This document shows, in pieces, positions 1-8,144 of a stretch of 19,059 nucleotides of DNA. Below the pieces are notes generated by a model, which did not search any database, was not told where the DNA came from, and worked only from the letters and a program-made list of their open reading frames with translations. Position 1 is the stretch's first letter, and every line of letters begins with the position of its first letter. The stretch is from SIG440 sp045645805. Its GTDB lineage: Bacteria; Bacillota; Clostridia; Monoglobales; Monoglobaceae. The stretch spans positions 1 through 19,059 of the forward strand of contig JAZRJL010000019.1 of assembly GCA_045645805.1 (NCBI GenBank), given 5' to 3'. The translations under genes were made by a program, and so were the position numbers.

Positions 1-2535
1 TAAAATCATTTCATCAAACATATCCATTGCTTCAAACTTGTATTCAATAACAGGGTCACGCTGTGCATATGCACGAAGATTGATTCCGTGTCTTAATTGC
101 TCCATACTGTCGATATGGTCCATCCACTTAGCATCAACTGCACGAAGAAGAATTACCCGCTCAACCTCGCGAATATTCTCGCCAAACAATTCCTCCTGTG
201 ACTTATACTTTTCTTCAACAACCTCAAGCAATTGTTCTGTAAGCGAATCAACCGTCATATGGTCAATTTCGTGGTCATCAAATTCAAGCTGACCATCAGC
301 AAATTCCCCAAAGGAATCAGTAAGCTGAAGTCTTATCGCATCCCACTGCCATTCCTCAGCATGCTGATTTCCGCCGGTGTTAAGCATAATTATATTTTCA
401 ATAACGCTGTGCATCATTTTTACAATAGTTGCACGAAGGTCAACTCCGTCCAGAACGTCATTTCTCTGCTTGTAAATCATTTCACGCTGCTGATTGTTTA
501 CATCGTCATAGTTAAGAACGTGCTTACGGATATTAAAGTTTCTGCCTTCAACTCTTGATTGTGCAGTTTCGATTGAATTTGAAACAATTTTGCTTTCTAT
601 TGCTTCATCTTCTTCAAAACCAACCATATCCATAATACGGCTAATTTTATCTGCAGCAAAAAGTCTCATAAGCTCATCTTCAAGAGAAAGGAAAAACCTT
701 GATTTACCTGCATCACCCTGACGTCCTGCACGGCCACGAAGTTGATTGTCAATTCTGCGGCTTTCGTGACGTTCAGTGCCGATTATATAAAGACCACCTG
801 CTGCAAGAACCTCTGCTTGTTCAGGCTCAATTTCAGCTTTGTATTTATCATTCAGTGTGCGGAATGTATTTCTTGCATTAATAATCTCTTCATCAGAGGT
901 TTCAGCAAACCCTGTCGCCTGCACAATGAGTTCGGGAGCAAAGCCCATAAATTCCATTTCTTTTTTTGCCATAAACTCGGCATTACCGCCAAGAACAATA
1001 TCTGTACCACGACCCGCCATATTGGTCGCAATGGTTACAGCACCTTTTTTACCTGCCTGTGCTACAATCTCCGCTTCTTTTTCGTGCATTTTTGCATTCA
1101 GGACATTATGCTTTATACCTTTTCGTTTAAGCATACCGCTAAGCTGCTCGGACTTTTCAATTGAAACTGTACCGATAAGCACCGGCTGCCCGATAGAATG
1201 AGCCTTTTCAACCTCACCTATTACAGCATTGAACTTTGCCTGCTCGGTCTTGTAAATCACATCAGGCAAATCCTGTCTTATCATAGGTTTGTTTGTGGGA
1301 ATAACCACAACATCAAGATTGTAAATTTCCTGAAATTCGGTTTCTTCGGTAAGTGCAGTACCCGTCATACCCGAAAGCTTGCTGTAAAGTCTGAAAAAGT
1401 TCTGGAAAGTAATTGTAGCTAAGGTCTTGCTTTCGTTTTCAACCTTAACGTGTTCCTTTGCTTCAATAGCCTGATGAAGACCGTCGCTGTAACGTCTGCC
1501 AAACATAAGTCTGCCGGTAAACTCGTCAACAATGATAACCTGACCGTCTTTTACAACATAGTCCTTATCACGACGCATTATGCCGTGCGCCTTGATTGCC
1601 TGATTGATATGATGCGAAAGTGTCATATTTTCAGGGTCGGTAAGGTTCTCGATGCCAAACGCCTTTTCAGCTTTTTTAACCCCGTCAGGGGTAAGAACTG
1701 CAGTTTTTGCCTTTTCGTCAACTACATAGTCAACATCGGTATAAACTTCTTCAGCTTCCTCCTTGCTGTCGGTTTCAACAACTCTTTTGCATTTGAGGGT
1801 TTTCGCAAACAGGTCAGCCTGCTCATAAAGAGCGGTTGATTTGTCACCAACACCGGATATAATAAGCGGTGTTCTTGCTTCGTCAACAAGGATACTGTCC
1901 ACCTCATCAACAATTGCGTATGAGTGACCACGCTGAACCTTTAGCTCTTTATAAATAACCATGTTATCACGCAGATAGTCAAAACCCATCTCGTTGTTTG
2001 TACCGTAAGTAATATCCGCATTGTATGCCGCACGTCTTTGCTCGTTGTCCATATCGTGAATAATAAGTCCAACCGAAAGGCCAAGGAAGTTGTAAAGCTT
2101 ACCCATCCATTCGCTGTCACGTTTCGCAAGATAATCGTTTACTGTAACGATATGCACACCCTTGCCCGAAAGTGCGTTAAGGTATGCAGGCAAGGTTGCA
2201 ACAAGAGTTTTTCCCTCACCGGTTTTCATCTCGGCAATTCTGCCTTGATGAAGAACAATGCCGCCGATAATCTGAACAGGGAAGTGCTTCATCCCCAAAA
2301 CTCTTGACGAAGCCTCACGACATACCGCAAAAGCTTCGGGTAATATATCATCCAAAGTTTCACCATTTAAAAGACGCTGTTTGAAAATATTTGTCATCCC
2401 GGTAAGCTCGGCATCAGTTTTTGCTGCCATTTCATTATCAAGTGAAAGAACCTGTTCCATAATTGGATTTATTCTTTTAAGCTCTCTTTCACTGTAGGTT
2501 CCTATCACCTTTTCAATAAGGCTTTTAAAGCTCAT
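1..2535 (-). CDS. secA: Protein translocase ATPase SecA (C-terminus outside window)
   Basis: SecA is the motor ATPase that pushes preproteins through the SecYEG channel. The frame is open from the ATG at 2535 to the left edge, giving 845 codons without a stop, so only the last part of the usual C-terminus (linker and zinc finger) is missing. Visible motifs are Walker A GEGKT at residues 106-110, Walker B DEVDSILVDEART starting at D210, the helicase-like TNMAGRGTDI near residue 500, and the GRAGRQGD motif near residue 605. The end of the helical scaffold is also present. The start is supported by a GGAGGT site at 2542-2547, six bases upstream of the ATG. The nearest neighbour is divergent, and a strong promoter lies at 2606-2634. 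Identification is certain from the motif series; it is housekeeping SecA1-like, with no sign of an accessory SecA2. Confidence 0.97.
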   Translation of the reverse strand, partial: MSFKSLIEKVIGTYSERELKRINPIMEQVLSLDNEMAAKTDAELTGMTNIFKQRLLNGETLDDILPEAFAVCREASSRVLGMKHFPVQIIGGIVLHQGRIAEMKTGEGKTLVATLPAYLNALSGKGVHIVTVNDYLAKRDSEWMGKLYNFLGLSVGLIIHDMDNEQRRAAYNADITYGTNNEMGFDYLRDNMVIYKELKVQRGHSYAIVDEVDSILVDEARTPLIISGVGDKSTALYEQADLFAKTLKCKRVVETDSKEEAEEVYTDVDYVVDEKAKTAVLTPDGVKKAEKAFGIENLTDPENMTLSHHINQAIKAHGIMRRDKDYVVKDGQVIIVDEFTGRLMFGRRYSDGLHQAIEAKEHVKVENESKTLATITFQNFFRLYSKLSGMTGTALTEETEFQEIYNLDVVVIPTNKPMIRQDLPDVIYKTEQAKFNAVIGEVEKAHSIGQPVLIGTVSIEKSEQLSGMLKRKGIKHNVLNAKMHEKEAEIVAQAGKKGAVTIATNMAGRGTDIVLGGNAEFMAKKEMEFMGFAPELIVQATGFAETSDEEIINARNTFRTLNDKYKAEIEPEQAEVLAAGGLYIIGTERHESRRIDNQLRGRAGRQGDAGKSRFFLSLEDELMRLFAADKISRIMDMVGFEEDEAIESKIVSNSIETAQSRVEGRNFNIRKHVLNYDDVNNQQREMIYKQRNDVLDGVDLRATIVKMMHSVIENIIMLNTGGNQHAEEWQWDAIRLQLTDSFGEFADGQLEFDDHEIDHMTVDSLTEQLLEVVEEKYKSQEELFGENIREVERVILLRAVDAKWMDHIDSMEQLRHGINLRAYAQRDPVIEYKFEAMDMFDEMIL

Positions 2536-2605
2536 AACGCTACCTCCGTATATATCCTTTGCCCAATAAAAGGGCATACTTTCATACATAATTATAATTC
2601 TTGTT

Positions 2606-2634
2606 ATTATAACACATTTTTTATAACTTTACAA
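2606..2634 (-). promoter_or_regulatory. Sigma-A promoter of secA
   Basis: On the minus strand TTGTAA (2629-2634) and TATAAT (2606-2611) are separated by exactly 17 bp, and TG sits in the extended -10 position. This predicts a leader of about 60 nt. The leader contains a small inverted repeat, TGCCC-7 nt-GGGCA (2560-2576), upstream of the ribosome binding site. Confidence 0.7.
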
Positions 2635-2730
2635 GGGTTTAAGCTAAATATTAACAAACTTTTTGGAATAATTTTCATAGGCTTGACTATAATATTCTTG
2701 TAGAATTTTTTTAAAAGGAGAAAAAAGAAA

Positions 2731-3012
2731 ATGACTCTTCAATTATCACAAAATCTTTCTGCATTTATGTTAAGATTTCAAAAACAAAGTCAGGAAGAAA
2801 AGCTTGTTGCAGAAAAACTTGAAACACTGAAGATAAATATAAATGACAGCAGGGACAAAATTCGTTCTGCTCACGAAAACTTTAATAATGTAATTGACGA
2901 AAAAATGATTGATTTCTATATTTACAAAATACAAGCCGAACAAAGTCGCTATGCACAGCTTTTAAAGGAATATAAAGAAATTTCTGCAACATATATTCCC
3001 TCTTCAATTTAA
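2731..3012 (+). CDS. Small DUF2508 (YaaL-like) protein
   Basis: This 93-residue protein has no membrane segment or signal peptide. It is rich in Lys/Glu/Gln and probably all-helical or coiled coil. Residues 28-85 match my memory of the DUF2508/YaaL family of sporulating Firmicutes: a helix with S/A-R-x-x-F spacing, then an 'MIDFYIYKIQAEQSRYAQLL' helix (59-78), equivalent to the family's 'LIDxxIYxIKAAxxRYxxLL'. The function of that family is unknown to me. The start is supported by AAAAGGAG ending nine bases before the ATG at 2731. A weak TATAAT (2688-2693) lies 38 bp upstream but has no convincing -35. In other genomes the family is often near recR; here its neighbours are secA (divergent) and tRNA-Arg. 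The gene is convincing from its ribosome binding site and coding pattern; the family assignment is an inference from memory. Confidence 0.7.
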   Translation: MTLQLSQNLSAFMLRFQKQSQEEKLVAEKLETLKININDSRDKIRSAHENFNNVIDEKMIDFYIYKIQAEQSRYAQLLKEYKEISATYIPSSI

Positions 3013-3059
3013 GGAGAATTTATTTTTAAAAAAATTTTTAAGAAATTTGAAAATTTTGC

Positions 3060-3088
3060 TTGCATTTTTAAAAAATATGTGTTATAAT
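3060..3088 (+). promoter_or_regulatory. Sigma-A promoter of tRNA-Arg
   Basis: TTGCAT (3060-3065) and TATAAT (3083-3088) are separated by 17 bp, with TG at the extended -10 position. Transcription should start near 3095, about 35 nt before the mature tRNA 5' end. Confidence 0.75.
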
Positions 3089-3128
3089 TTAAACTCGTTG
3101 GTGGTAAGACAAAACTTCTGCCAAGTAT

Positions 3129-3205
3129 GCGCCAGTAGCTCAGCTGGGTAGAGTGACTGGCTACGAACCAGTAGGTCAGGGGTTCGAGTCCCTTCTGGCG
3201 CACCA
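3129..3205 (+). tRNA. tRNA-Arg (ACG)
   Basis: The cloverleaf folds completely. The acceptor GCGCCAG pairs with CTGGCGC, the anticodon stem is ACTGG/CCAGT, and the loop CTACGAA has anticodon ACG at 3163-3165. The T-loop TTCGAGT is present and CCA is encoded (3203-3205). A34 would be expected to become inosine and read CGU/CGC/CGA. It has its own promoter and terminator, so it is monocistronic. Confidence 0.97.
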
Positions 3206-3240
3206 AAAAAGATGATTTCGATTAAGAAATCATCTTTTTT
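3205..3240 (+). terminator. Intrinsic terminator of tRNA-Arg
   Basis: The arms GATGATTTC (3211-3219) and GAAATCATC (3226-3234) enclose a 6-nt loop. An A-run precedes and a T-run follows (3235-3240), which extends the stem. It begins directly at the CCA end. Confidence 0.85.
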
Positions 3241-3255
3241 ATTTGTAAACCTTTA

Positions 3256-3345
3256 TTATATAAAAATAATTTCAGGCATACCTATATAGTTTAAATTAAG
3301 TTCCCTGACCACTTGCATTGCCTTTTCAAAATTATTTATAACAAG
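3256..3345 (-). pseudogene. Possible 29-codon gene remnant downstream of the lipoprotein gene
   Basis: The minus strand here reads 29 protein-like codons, including FEKAMQVVRELNLNYIGMPE, ending in tandem TAA stops at 3256-3258 and preceded by an in-frame TAG. There is no usable start with a ribosome binding site. It could be the leftover 3' end of a lost gene, or chance. I do not recognise the family. Confidence 0.2.
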
Positions 3346-3353
3346 CTAAGACA

Positions 3354-3929
3354 TCACAATTCAGGTATAGATGTAAACCGTCTGTTTATACCGCCCTCGG
3401 TCACTTCTTTTGTATCATACACCACTTCTTCGGCATAAGCCTTAGTTTCTTTCAAAAAAATATAATTTTTCAAAGAAAAACCCGCACCTGTTGAAAGAAT
3501 AACAGAAATTTTGGGCACAGCACCGTCTTTCATATAGTAATCAGACACCTCAAAATTAACATTTCCTGCTTGAACAAATCCGTCAAACAAAACAAAAGTA
3601 CCATCTTCCTTGTCGTCCACATAAAGTGCCCAATTTTGTCCGTCATTCCACAAAAACTCACCCTTGCCACTGCGTTCAGCTGAGGTTGCAAGGACAACCC
3701 GTTCATCAACGCCATCACCATCGGTATCGCCAACATACGAAGTCACTTCGGTCATATTATTTATTTCAGCAGACAAGCCCGAAGCTTTTATCTCCACTCT
3801 ATTAATTTGTTCTTGCTGATTTTCTACATTGTTTTCATTTGGATTATTCTGCTCAATATTTTCTTTTCCGCAGCCAGAAACCAGCACTAAAGCTGCAATT
3901 AAAATCGTTAAACATTTAAGCTTTTTCAT
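3354..3929 (-). CDS. Putative lipoprotein with a DxDxDG calcium-loop-like motif
   Basis: This is a 191-residue exported protein. It has a lipoprotein signal peptide: two Lys, then a hydrophobic core 7-17, then lipobox L16-V-S-G-C20, so Cys20 would be lipidated. A low-complexity Asn/Gln/Glu linker (22-42) follows. A compact domain then begins with VGDTDGDGVDERVVL (66-80), which resembles an EF-hand or VCBS calcium loop with D68, D70 and D72. The rest looks beta-rich; I do not recognise a wider family. I prefer the ATG at 3929 because AGAGGTG (3936-3942) is correctly spaced from it. A GTG nine bases upstream (3938) would lie within that ribosome binding site. The gene follows clpX after only about 20 bp on the same strand, so it is probably cotranscribed. 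The function is unknown. Confidence 0.85.
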   Translation of the reverse strand: MKKLKCLTILIAALVLVSGCGKENIEQNNPNENNVENQQEQINRVEIKASGLSAEINNMTEVTSYVGDTDGDGVDERVVLATSAERSGKGEFLWNDGQNWALYVDDKEDGTFVLFDGFVQAGNVNFEVSDYYMKDGAVPKISVILSTGAGFSLKNYIFLKETKAYAEEVVYDTKEVTEGGINRRFTSIPEL

Positions 3930-3950
3930 ACAAGACACCTCTTACGCTCT

Positions 3951-5252
3951 TTAACAAGCAGTTTTACCATCTTCCGAAGGTTTAGTCCTTACTGTCTTTT
4001 TAACAGCTTTCTTTTCTTCACGGATTACAAATGGCTGTGCTTTTTCTGTCACACATTCCTTTGTAACGGTAACAGTTTTTATGCTTGAATCTGATGGAAT
4101 TTCATACATAATATCCTGCATAATTTCTTCAACTATTGTACGCAATCCTCTTGCACCTGTATTTCGTTTTATCGCCTTGTCAGCAATTGCATCTACCGCC
4201 TCATCGTTAAATTCAAGCGTTGCGCCATCCATTTCAAGAAGCTTTGCATACTGCTTCACAAGTGCATTCTTAGGCTGTGTAAGAATCATTTTAAGTGCAT
4301 CCTTGTCAAGAGAATCAAGGGTAGTAATAACAGGAACACGACCAATAAATTCAGGGATAAGACCAAATTTAAGCAAATCATCCGGTATAAGCTGCTTTAA
4401 AATTTCACCACGGTTTTTATCCTTTTTGCTTTCAACAACAGCACCAAAGCCAAGCGCTTTGCTGTTTACACGGCTTTCAATAATTTTGTCAATACCCTCA
4501 AACGCACCGCCGCAAATGAACAAAATATTTGTTGTATCTATCTGTATAAACTCCTGATGCGGATGTTTTCTTCCGCCGTTGGGTGGTACAGATGCAACAG
4601 TACCCTCAAGAATTTTAAGAAGTGTTTGCTGAACACCCTCACCGCTTACGTCACGGGTAATTGACGGATTTTCAGACTTTCGTGAGATTTTGTCAATTTC
4701 ATCAATATAGATAATTCCCTTTTCAGCCTTTTCGATATTGTAATCTGCGGCCTGAATAAGCTTCAAAAGAATATTCTCAACATCCTCGCCAACATATCCG
4801 GCTTCGGTAAGAGAGGTTGCATCAACTATAACAAAAGGAACCTTCATCACCTTTGCTAAGGTCTGTGCAAGAAATGTTTTACCTACACCTGTGGGGCCAA
4901 GAAGCAAAATATTGCTTTTCTGAAGCTCAATATCATCGTTTTCAAGATTATAGCCTATTCTTTTGTAATGATTATAAATCGCTACCGAAAGTGCCTTTTT
5001 GGCTGCATCCTGACCAATAATATAATCATCAAGAAAAGCCTTTATTTCCTTTGGTTTGGGCAAATCGGTTATCTCTGATTCTGCAGTTTCAGGAGTAATA
5101 TCTTCAAACTCGTCTTCAAAAATCTCAAAGCACAAATCAACACATTCGTTGCAGATATAAACACCCGGACCCTCAATCAGTTTTTTTACCTGTTCTTCGG
5201 GCTTTCCACAAAATGAGCAGCGAAGCTGCCTAATATCGTTATTGTTTGACAT
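3951..5252 (-). CDS. clpX: ATP-dependent Clp protease ATP-binding subunit ClpX
   Basis: ClpX is the hexameric AAA+ unfoldase that feeds tagged substrates into ClpP. The 433-residue protein has the usual family length. It carries the N-terminal C4 zinc finger (C12, C15, C34, C37) for substrate and adaptor binding, Walker A GPTGVGKT (119-126), pore loop GYVG (152-155), Walker B IIYIDE (D184, E185) and the RKH loop (228-230). The ClpP-docking tripeptide is LGF (267-269) in place of the commoner IGF. A GARGLR sensor-2 motif lies near 370. The C-terminus ends in a Lys-rich tail. I chose the ATG at 5252; the GTG one codon earlier (5255) is only five bases from GGAG. It lies 23 bp downstream of clpP, as expected for joint production of ClpXP. 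Confidence 0.97.
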   Translation of the reverse strand: MSNNNDIRQLRCSFCGKPEEQVKKLIEGPGVYICNECVDLCFEIFEDEFEDITPETAESEITDLPKPKEIKAFLDDYIIGQDAAKKALSVAIYNHYKRIGYNLENDDIELQKSNILLLGPTGVGKTFLAQTLAKVMKVPFVIVDATSLTEAGYVGEDVENILLKLIQAADYNIEKAEKGIIYIDEIDKISRKSENPSITRDVSGEGVQQTLLKILEGTVASVPPNGGRKHPHQEFIQIDTTNILFICGGAFEGIDKIIESRVNSKALGFGAVVESKKDKNRGEILKQLIPDDLLKFGLIPEFIGRVPVITTLDSLDKDALKMILTQPKNALVKQYAKLLEMDGATLEFNDEAVDAIADKAIKRNTGARGLRTIVEEIMQDIMYEIPSDSSIKTVTVTKECVTEKAQPFVIREEKKAVKKTVRTKPSEDGKTAC

Positions 5253-5275
5253 CACAAAAGCTCCTTTTAAACAAT

Positions 5276-5863
5276 CTATCTCTTTTCTACTATTTTATCA
5301 ATAAGACCATATTTAAGTGCCTCTTCAGCTGACATAAAATTGTCACGTTCGGTATCTTTTTGAATTACATCAAGAGGCTGACCGGTATTTTCAGCAAGCA
5401 TACGGTTAAGTTTATCCTTCATTTTGATTATGCGTTCTGCATGAATCTGAATGTCGGTTGCCTGTCCCTGAGTTCCGCCAAGGGGCTGATGAATCATAAT
5501 TTCGCTGTTGGGAAGAGCAAATCTTTTGCCCTTTGCACCGGCAGAAAGTAAAAATGCACCCATAGATGCCGCCATACCGACACAGATTGTTGATACATCT
5601 GCCTTTGTGTATTGCATTGTATCATAAATTGCCATACCTGCAGTTATTGAACCACCCGGACTGTTGATATAAAGGTTTATATCTTTATCGGGGTCTTCAC
5701 TATCAAGGAAAAGAAGTTGAGCAACAACAAGACTTGCAGTTGCATCATTCACTTCATCTGACAAAAATATAATTCTGTCCTTTAAAAGGCGTGAAAATAT
5801 GTCATATGACCTTTCACCTCTGCTTGTTTGCTCAATTACATATGGTACCAAACTGTTATTCAT
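5276..5863 (-). CDS. clpP: ATP-dependent Clp protease proteolytic subunit ClpP
   Basis: ClpP is the tetradecameric serine protease chamber that works with ClpX (and ClpC/ClpE where present). The protein has 195 residues, the normal length for a Firmicute ClpP. The catalytic triad is visible: S100 in GMAASMGA, H125 in IMIHQPLGG and D174 in ERDNFM. The oxyanion-hole glycines are in NSPGGS (67-72), and the N-terminal LVPYVIEQ is the usual processed and axial-loop region. The start has an ideal GGAGGT site (5870-5875), six bases upstream of the ATG. It follows tig after a 127-bp gap containing a hairpin and a separate 17-bp palindrome, so it may be transcribed both from tig and from a local promoter. 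Confidence 0.98.
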   Translation of the reverse strand: MNNSLVPYVIEQTSRGERSYDIFSRLLKDRIIFLSDEVNDATASLVVAQLLFLDSEDPDKDINLYINSPGGSITAGMAIYDTMQYTKADVSTICVGMAASMGAFLLSAGAKGKRFALPNSEIMIHQPLGGTQGQATDIQIHAERIIKMKDKLNRMLAENTGQPLDVIQKDTERDNFMSAEEALKYGLIDKIVEKR

Positions 5864-5893
5864 AAAATTACCTCCAAATTAAGTAAAATTTTA

Positions 5894-5910
5894 TCGTTTT
5901 CAGAAAACGA
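5894..5910. promoter_or_regulatory. Perfect 17-bp palindrome upstream of clpP
   Basis: TCGTTTTC-A-GAAAACGA is a perfect inverted repeat centred on one base, about 30 bp before the clpP start. It directly abuts a possible minus-strand -10 element (TAAAAT), where a repressor could act. It does not match the CtsR heptamer (GGTCAAA direct repeats) or CIRCE. A one-base centre makes a strong RNA hairpin less likely than a protein-binding site. The function is inferred only. Confidence 0.4.
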
Positions 5911-5937
5911 CATTTTTCAACATTGCTTATAAATGCA

Positions 5938-5972
5938 AAGCAAGGTTAATCGAAATTGATTAACCTTTGCTT
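5938..5972 (-). terminator. Hairpin between tig and clpP
   Basis: A 13-14 bp stem with a single bulge (AAGCAAAGGTTAATC / GATTAACCTTGCTT on the minus strand, 6-nt loop) follows the tig stop by about 20 bp. The T-tract is poor, so it may be a partial terminator or processing site that tunes clpP-clpX relative to tig. Confidence 0.5.
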
Positions 5973-5990
5973 AAAATATTTGTAATCAGC

Positions 5991-7265
5991 TTATTTCAAA
6001 GAAGCATTCTTAACAAGGAATTCAACTGTCTTTTCAACCTTTTTGGCATCCTTGATGTCTTCAACGCGAACATAATTCTTAACGTCTTCAACCTTCATTT
6101 TGCTCTGCTCGGCAATCTTTTCAAGCTCAGCCTCAACTTCCTTGTCAGTTACTTCGATGCCTTCAACCTTGGCAATCTTTTCAAGAACAAGAGAGGTCTT
6201 AACCTGCTTTTCAGCTTCAGGTCTAATCTGAGCCTTCATTGCATCAAGTGTAACACCTGTGTACTGTGCATACTGCTCAATGCTTAAACCCTGATAACTG
6301 AGCTGCATAGCAAACTCACGGATTTTATTTTCAACAGCTGTTTCAAACATAGCTTCAGGAATATCAATTTCTGTATTATTACAAATTGTTTCCACAATTT
6401 TGTCTTCTAATTCTCTCTTAGCCTTTTCTTTGTTCTGTTCCTTAAGCTTTTTGGTCAAATCTGCCTTATATTCCTCAAATGTGTCAAATTCACTTATATC
6501 CTTTGCAAATTCGTCATCAAGTTCAGGAAGCTCCTGGGCCTTAATAGCATTGATTTTAACCTTGAAAAGTGCAGGCTTACCCTTAAGATTTTCAGCATGA
6601 TATTCTTCAGGGAATGTAACGTTTACATCAACCTCGTCACCTGTGTTTTTACCAACAAGCTGTTCTTCAAAGCCGGGGATAAACTGACCTGAACCAAGCT
6701 TAAGGTCGAAATTCTCGCCCTTGCCGCCATCAAATGCAACGCCGTCACAAAATCCTTCAAAATCAATTGTAACTGTATCATCAAGAGCAGCAGCACGGTC
6801 CTCAACAGTAACCTGTCTTGCATTTCTCTGACGTACCTTTTCAATCTCACCGTTTATTTCTTTCTCGGTTGTTCTGTGGGTAATTTTCTTTACTTCAACA
6901 CCCTTATATTCACCAAGCTCAAAGTCAGGCTTTACTGCAACCTTTGCTGTAAATACAACACCATCTTCTTTTGAAATTGACTTAACATCGATTTCAGGCT
7001 GAGCAACAGCTTCGATATTTTGTTCTTCTATTGCTTTATCATATGCATCAGGAAGAACGATGTTAACGGCATCTTCAAAAAAGATTTCGCTGCCATAGTA
7101 CTTTTCAATTATCTGACGGGGAGCTTTACCTTTTCTGAAACCGGGTATAGAAATCTGACCTACGTTCTTTTTATAAGCCTTTTCGATACCGGCTTTAAAT
7201 TCTTCGCCGTTTACAGAAAACTCAAATTCTACAACATTTTTTTCTGACTTTTTAACTTTACTCAT
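5991..7265 (-). CDS. tig: Trigger factor (ribosome-bound chaperone and prolyl isomerase)
   Basis: Trigger factor binds ribosomal protein L23 at the exit tunnel and shields nascent chains. The 424-residue protein has all three domains. The N-terminal ribosome-binding domain carries the signature GFRKGKAPR (42-50). The FKBP-type peptidyl-prolyl isomerase domain spans about 155-245 (DDTVTIDFEG, FIPGFEEQL). The rest is the long helical substrate-binding domain. The start ATG at 7265 has AGAGGA eight bases upstream. The order tig-clpP-clpX, all on one strand, is common in bacteria and joins folding with degradation. A near-consensus promoter lies about 80 bp upstream, and a small inverted repeat (TCTAAC-6-GTTAGA, 7288-7305) sits in the leader. 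Confidence 0.97.
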   Translation of the reverse strand: MSKVKKSEKNVVEFEFSVNGEEFKAGIEKAYKKNVGQISIPGFRKGKAPRQIIEKYYGSEIFFEDAVNIVLPDAYDKAIEEQNIEAVAQPEIDVKSISKEDGVVFTAKVAVKPDFELGEYKGVEVKKITHRTTEKEINGEIEKVRQRNARQVTVEDRAAALDDTVTIDFEGFCDGVAFDGGKGENFDLKLGSGQFIPGFEEQLVGKNTGDEVDVNVTFPEEYHAENLKGKPALFKVKINAIKAQELPELDDEFAKDISEFDTFEEYKADLTKKLKEQNKEKAKRELEDKIVETICNNTEIDIPEAMFETAVENKIREFAMQLSYQGLSIEQYAQYTGVTLDAMKAQIRPEAEKQVKTSLVLEKIAKVEGIEVTDKEVEAELEKIAEQSKMKVEDVKNYVRVEDIKDAKKVEKTVEFLVKNASLK

Positions 7266-7342
7266 TTGAACATTCCTCTCTTACTTCTCTAACAAATAGG
7301 TTAGAAATTTCCTTTTTTATCTTTTCTACCCATAATGAAGTC

Positions 7343-7371
7343 ATTATACCACAACTGTCTCGTCTTGACAA
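7343..7371 (-). promoter_or_regulatory. Sigma-A promoter of the tig-clpP-clpX cluster
   Basis: On the minus strand TTGTCA (7366-7371) and TATAAT (7343-7348) are 17 bp apart. The predicted start near 7336 leaves a leader of about 70 nt before tig. No CIRCE or CtsR operator is visible, so heat-shock control of the usual type is not evident. Confidence 0.75.
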
Positions 7372-7420
7372 GTGGCATTTTAATATTTTTTTGCAGTTTA
7401 TTTTACTATTTTTTAGCTGT

Positions 7421-8113
7421 TTATACTAAAATCGGCATAAAATTCACATAATCTCCTGCCACAAGCTTAAGATTTACCCCGTCAAACTGACCTGTAACTG
7501 CATTTTTTTGTGAAAATGAGTGTAGGTGTCCGTATACGCAGGTTTCAACATTATATTGCTTCATAATATCAAGAAAATCACGGTTTGGACTGTCAATGCA
7601 TACCGGCGGATAGTGAAGCCCCACAATGATACGTTCCTTTTTTAATTTTACAGCATCCTCAAGGGCAATAACAAGGCGTTTTCGTTCACGGTCAAGAATT
7701 CTCTCATCATCTTCACTTTGCCCATCCTTATACCACCATCCACGAGTTCCACAAATTGCAGCATTTTCAAATTCAATTGCGTTATTATTAAGTATAGTTA
7801 TTGAATCAAACTTGTTTTCTTTTAAAAACTTGTTCATTTTTGAAAGAGTTGTCCACCAATAATCGTGATTACCCTTTAAAATAACTTTTTTACCGTTAAG
7901 ACGATTTATGAATTTAAAGTCTTCATACGCATCTTCAATATATGTTGCCCAGGACACATCTCCCGGTATAACAACCAAATCATCATCAGAAACGATGCTT
8001 TGCCAGTTTTCTTCTATTTTTTTTGTATAATTACCCCAGGCATCGCCAAAAACATCCATCGGCTTGTCTGTACCAAATGACAAATGCAAATCTGCCAAGG
8101 CATATATCGCCAC
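7421..8113 (-). CDS. Calcineurin-like metallophosphoesterase (COG1768 type)
   Basis: This is a predicted cytosolic two-metal phosphohydrolase of 230 residues. All metal-binding blocks of the calcineurin fold are present in order: D8-x-H10 (ADLHLSFG), G51-D52 (VIPGDVSW), G81-N-H-D84 followed by YWW, a GLHYPP block and a C-terminal YGHLH. The N-terminal DLHLS and GNHDYWWTT resemble the COG1768 group common in Firmicutes; the substrate of that group is unknown to me. The start is GTG (8111-8113), with a strong GGGGGTGA site six bases upstream. It lies downstream of thrC on the same strand, but a 15-bp stem hairpin separates them and no promoter is obvious, so expression may depend on read-through. 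It ends about 155 bp before the tig start. Confidence 0.88.
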   Translation of the reverse strand: MAIYALADLHLSFGTDKPMDVFGDAWGNYTKKIEENWQSIVSDDDLVVIPGDVSWATYIEDAYEDFKFINRLNGKKVILKGNHDYWWTTLSKMNKFLKENKFDSITILNNNAIEFENAAICGTRGWWYKDGQSEDDERILDRERKRLVIALEDAVKLKKERIIVGLHYPPVCIDSPNRDFLDIMKQYNVETCVYGHLHSFSQKNAVTGQFDGVNLKLVAGDYVNFMPILV

Positions 8114-8144
8114 AAAGCATCACCCCCTTATAATCTTCTTAAGA

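Noticed and set aside
38..2307. Several plus-strand open frames across the secA region
   Set aside because: All lie antisense to the continuous SecA coding sequence and have no ribosome binding sites or recognisable products.
2560..2576. Inverted repeat TGCCC-7-GGGCA in the secA leader as a regulatory element
   Set aside because: The stem is only 5 bp with no T-tract and no match to a known leader regulator; too weak to call.
3009..3206. Minus-strand open frame of 65 codons (QKGLEPLTYWF...)
   Set aside because: It is the antisense translation of tRNA-Arg, a well-known kind of false protein; no ribosome binding site.
7266..7420. CIRCE or CtsR operator upstream of tig
   Set aside because: No TTAGCACTC/GAGTGCTAA repeat and no GGTCAAA direct repeats are present; only a normal promoter and a weak inverted repeat.
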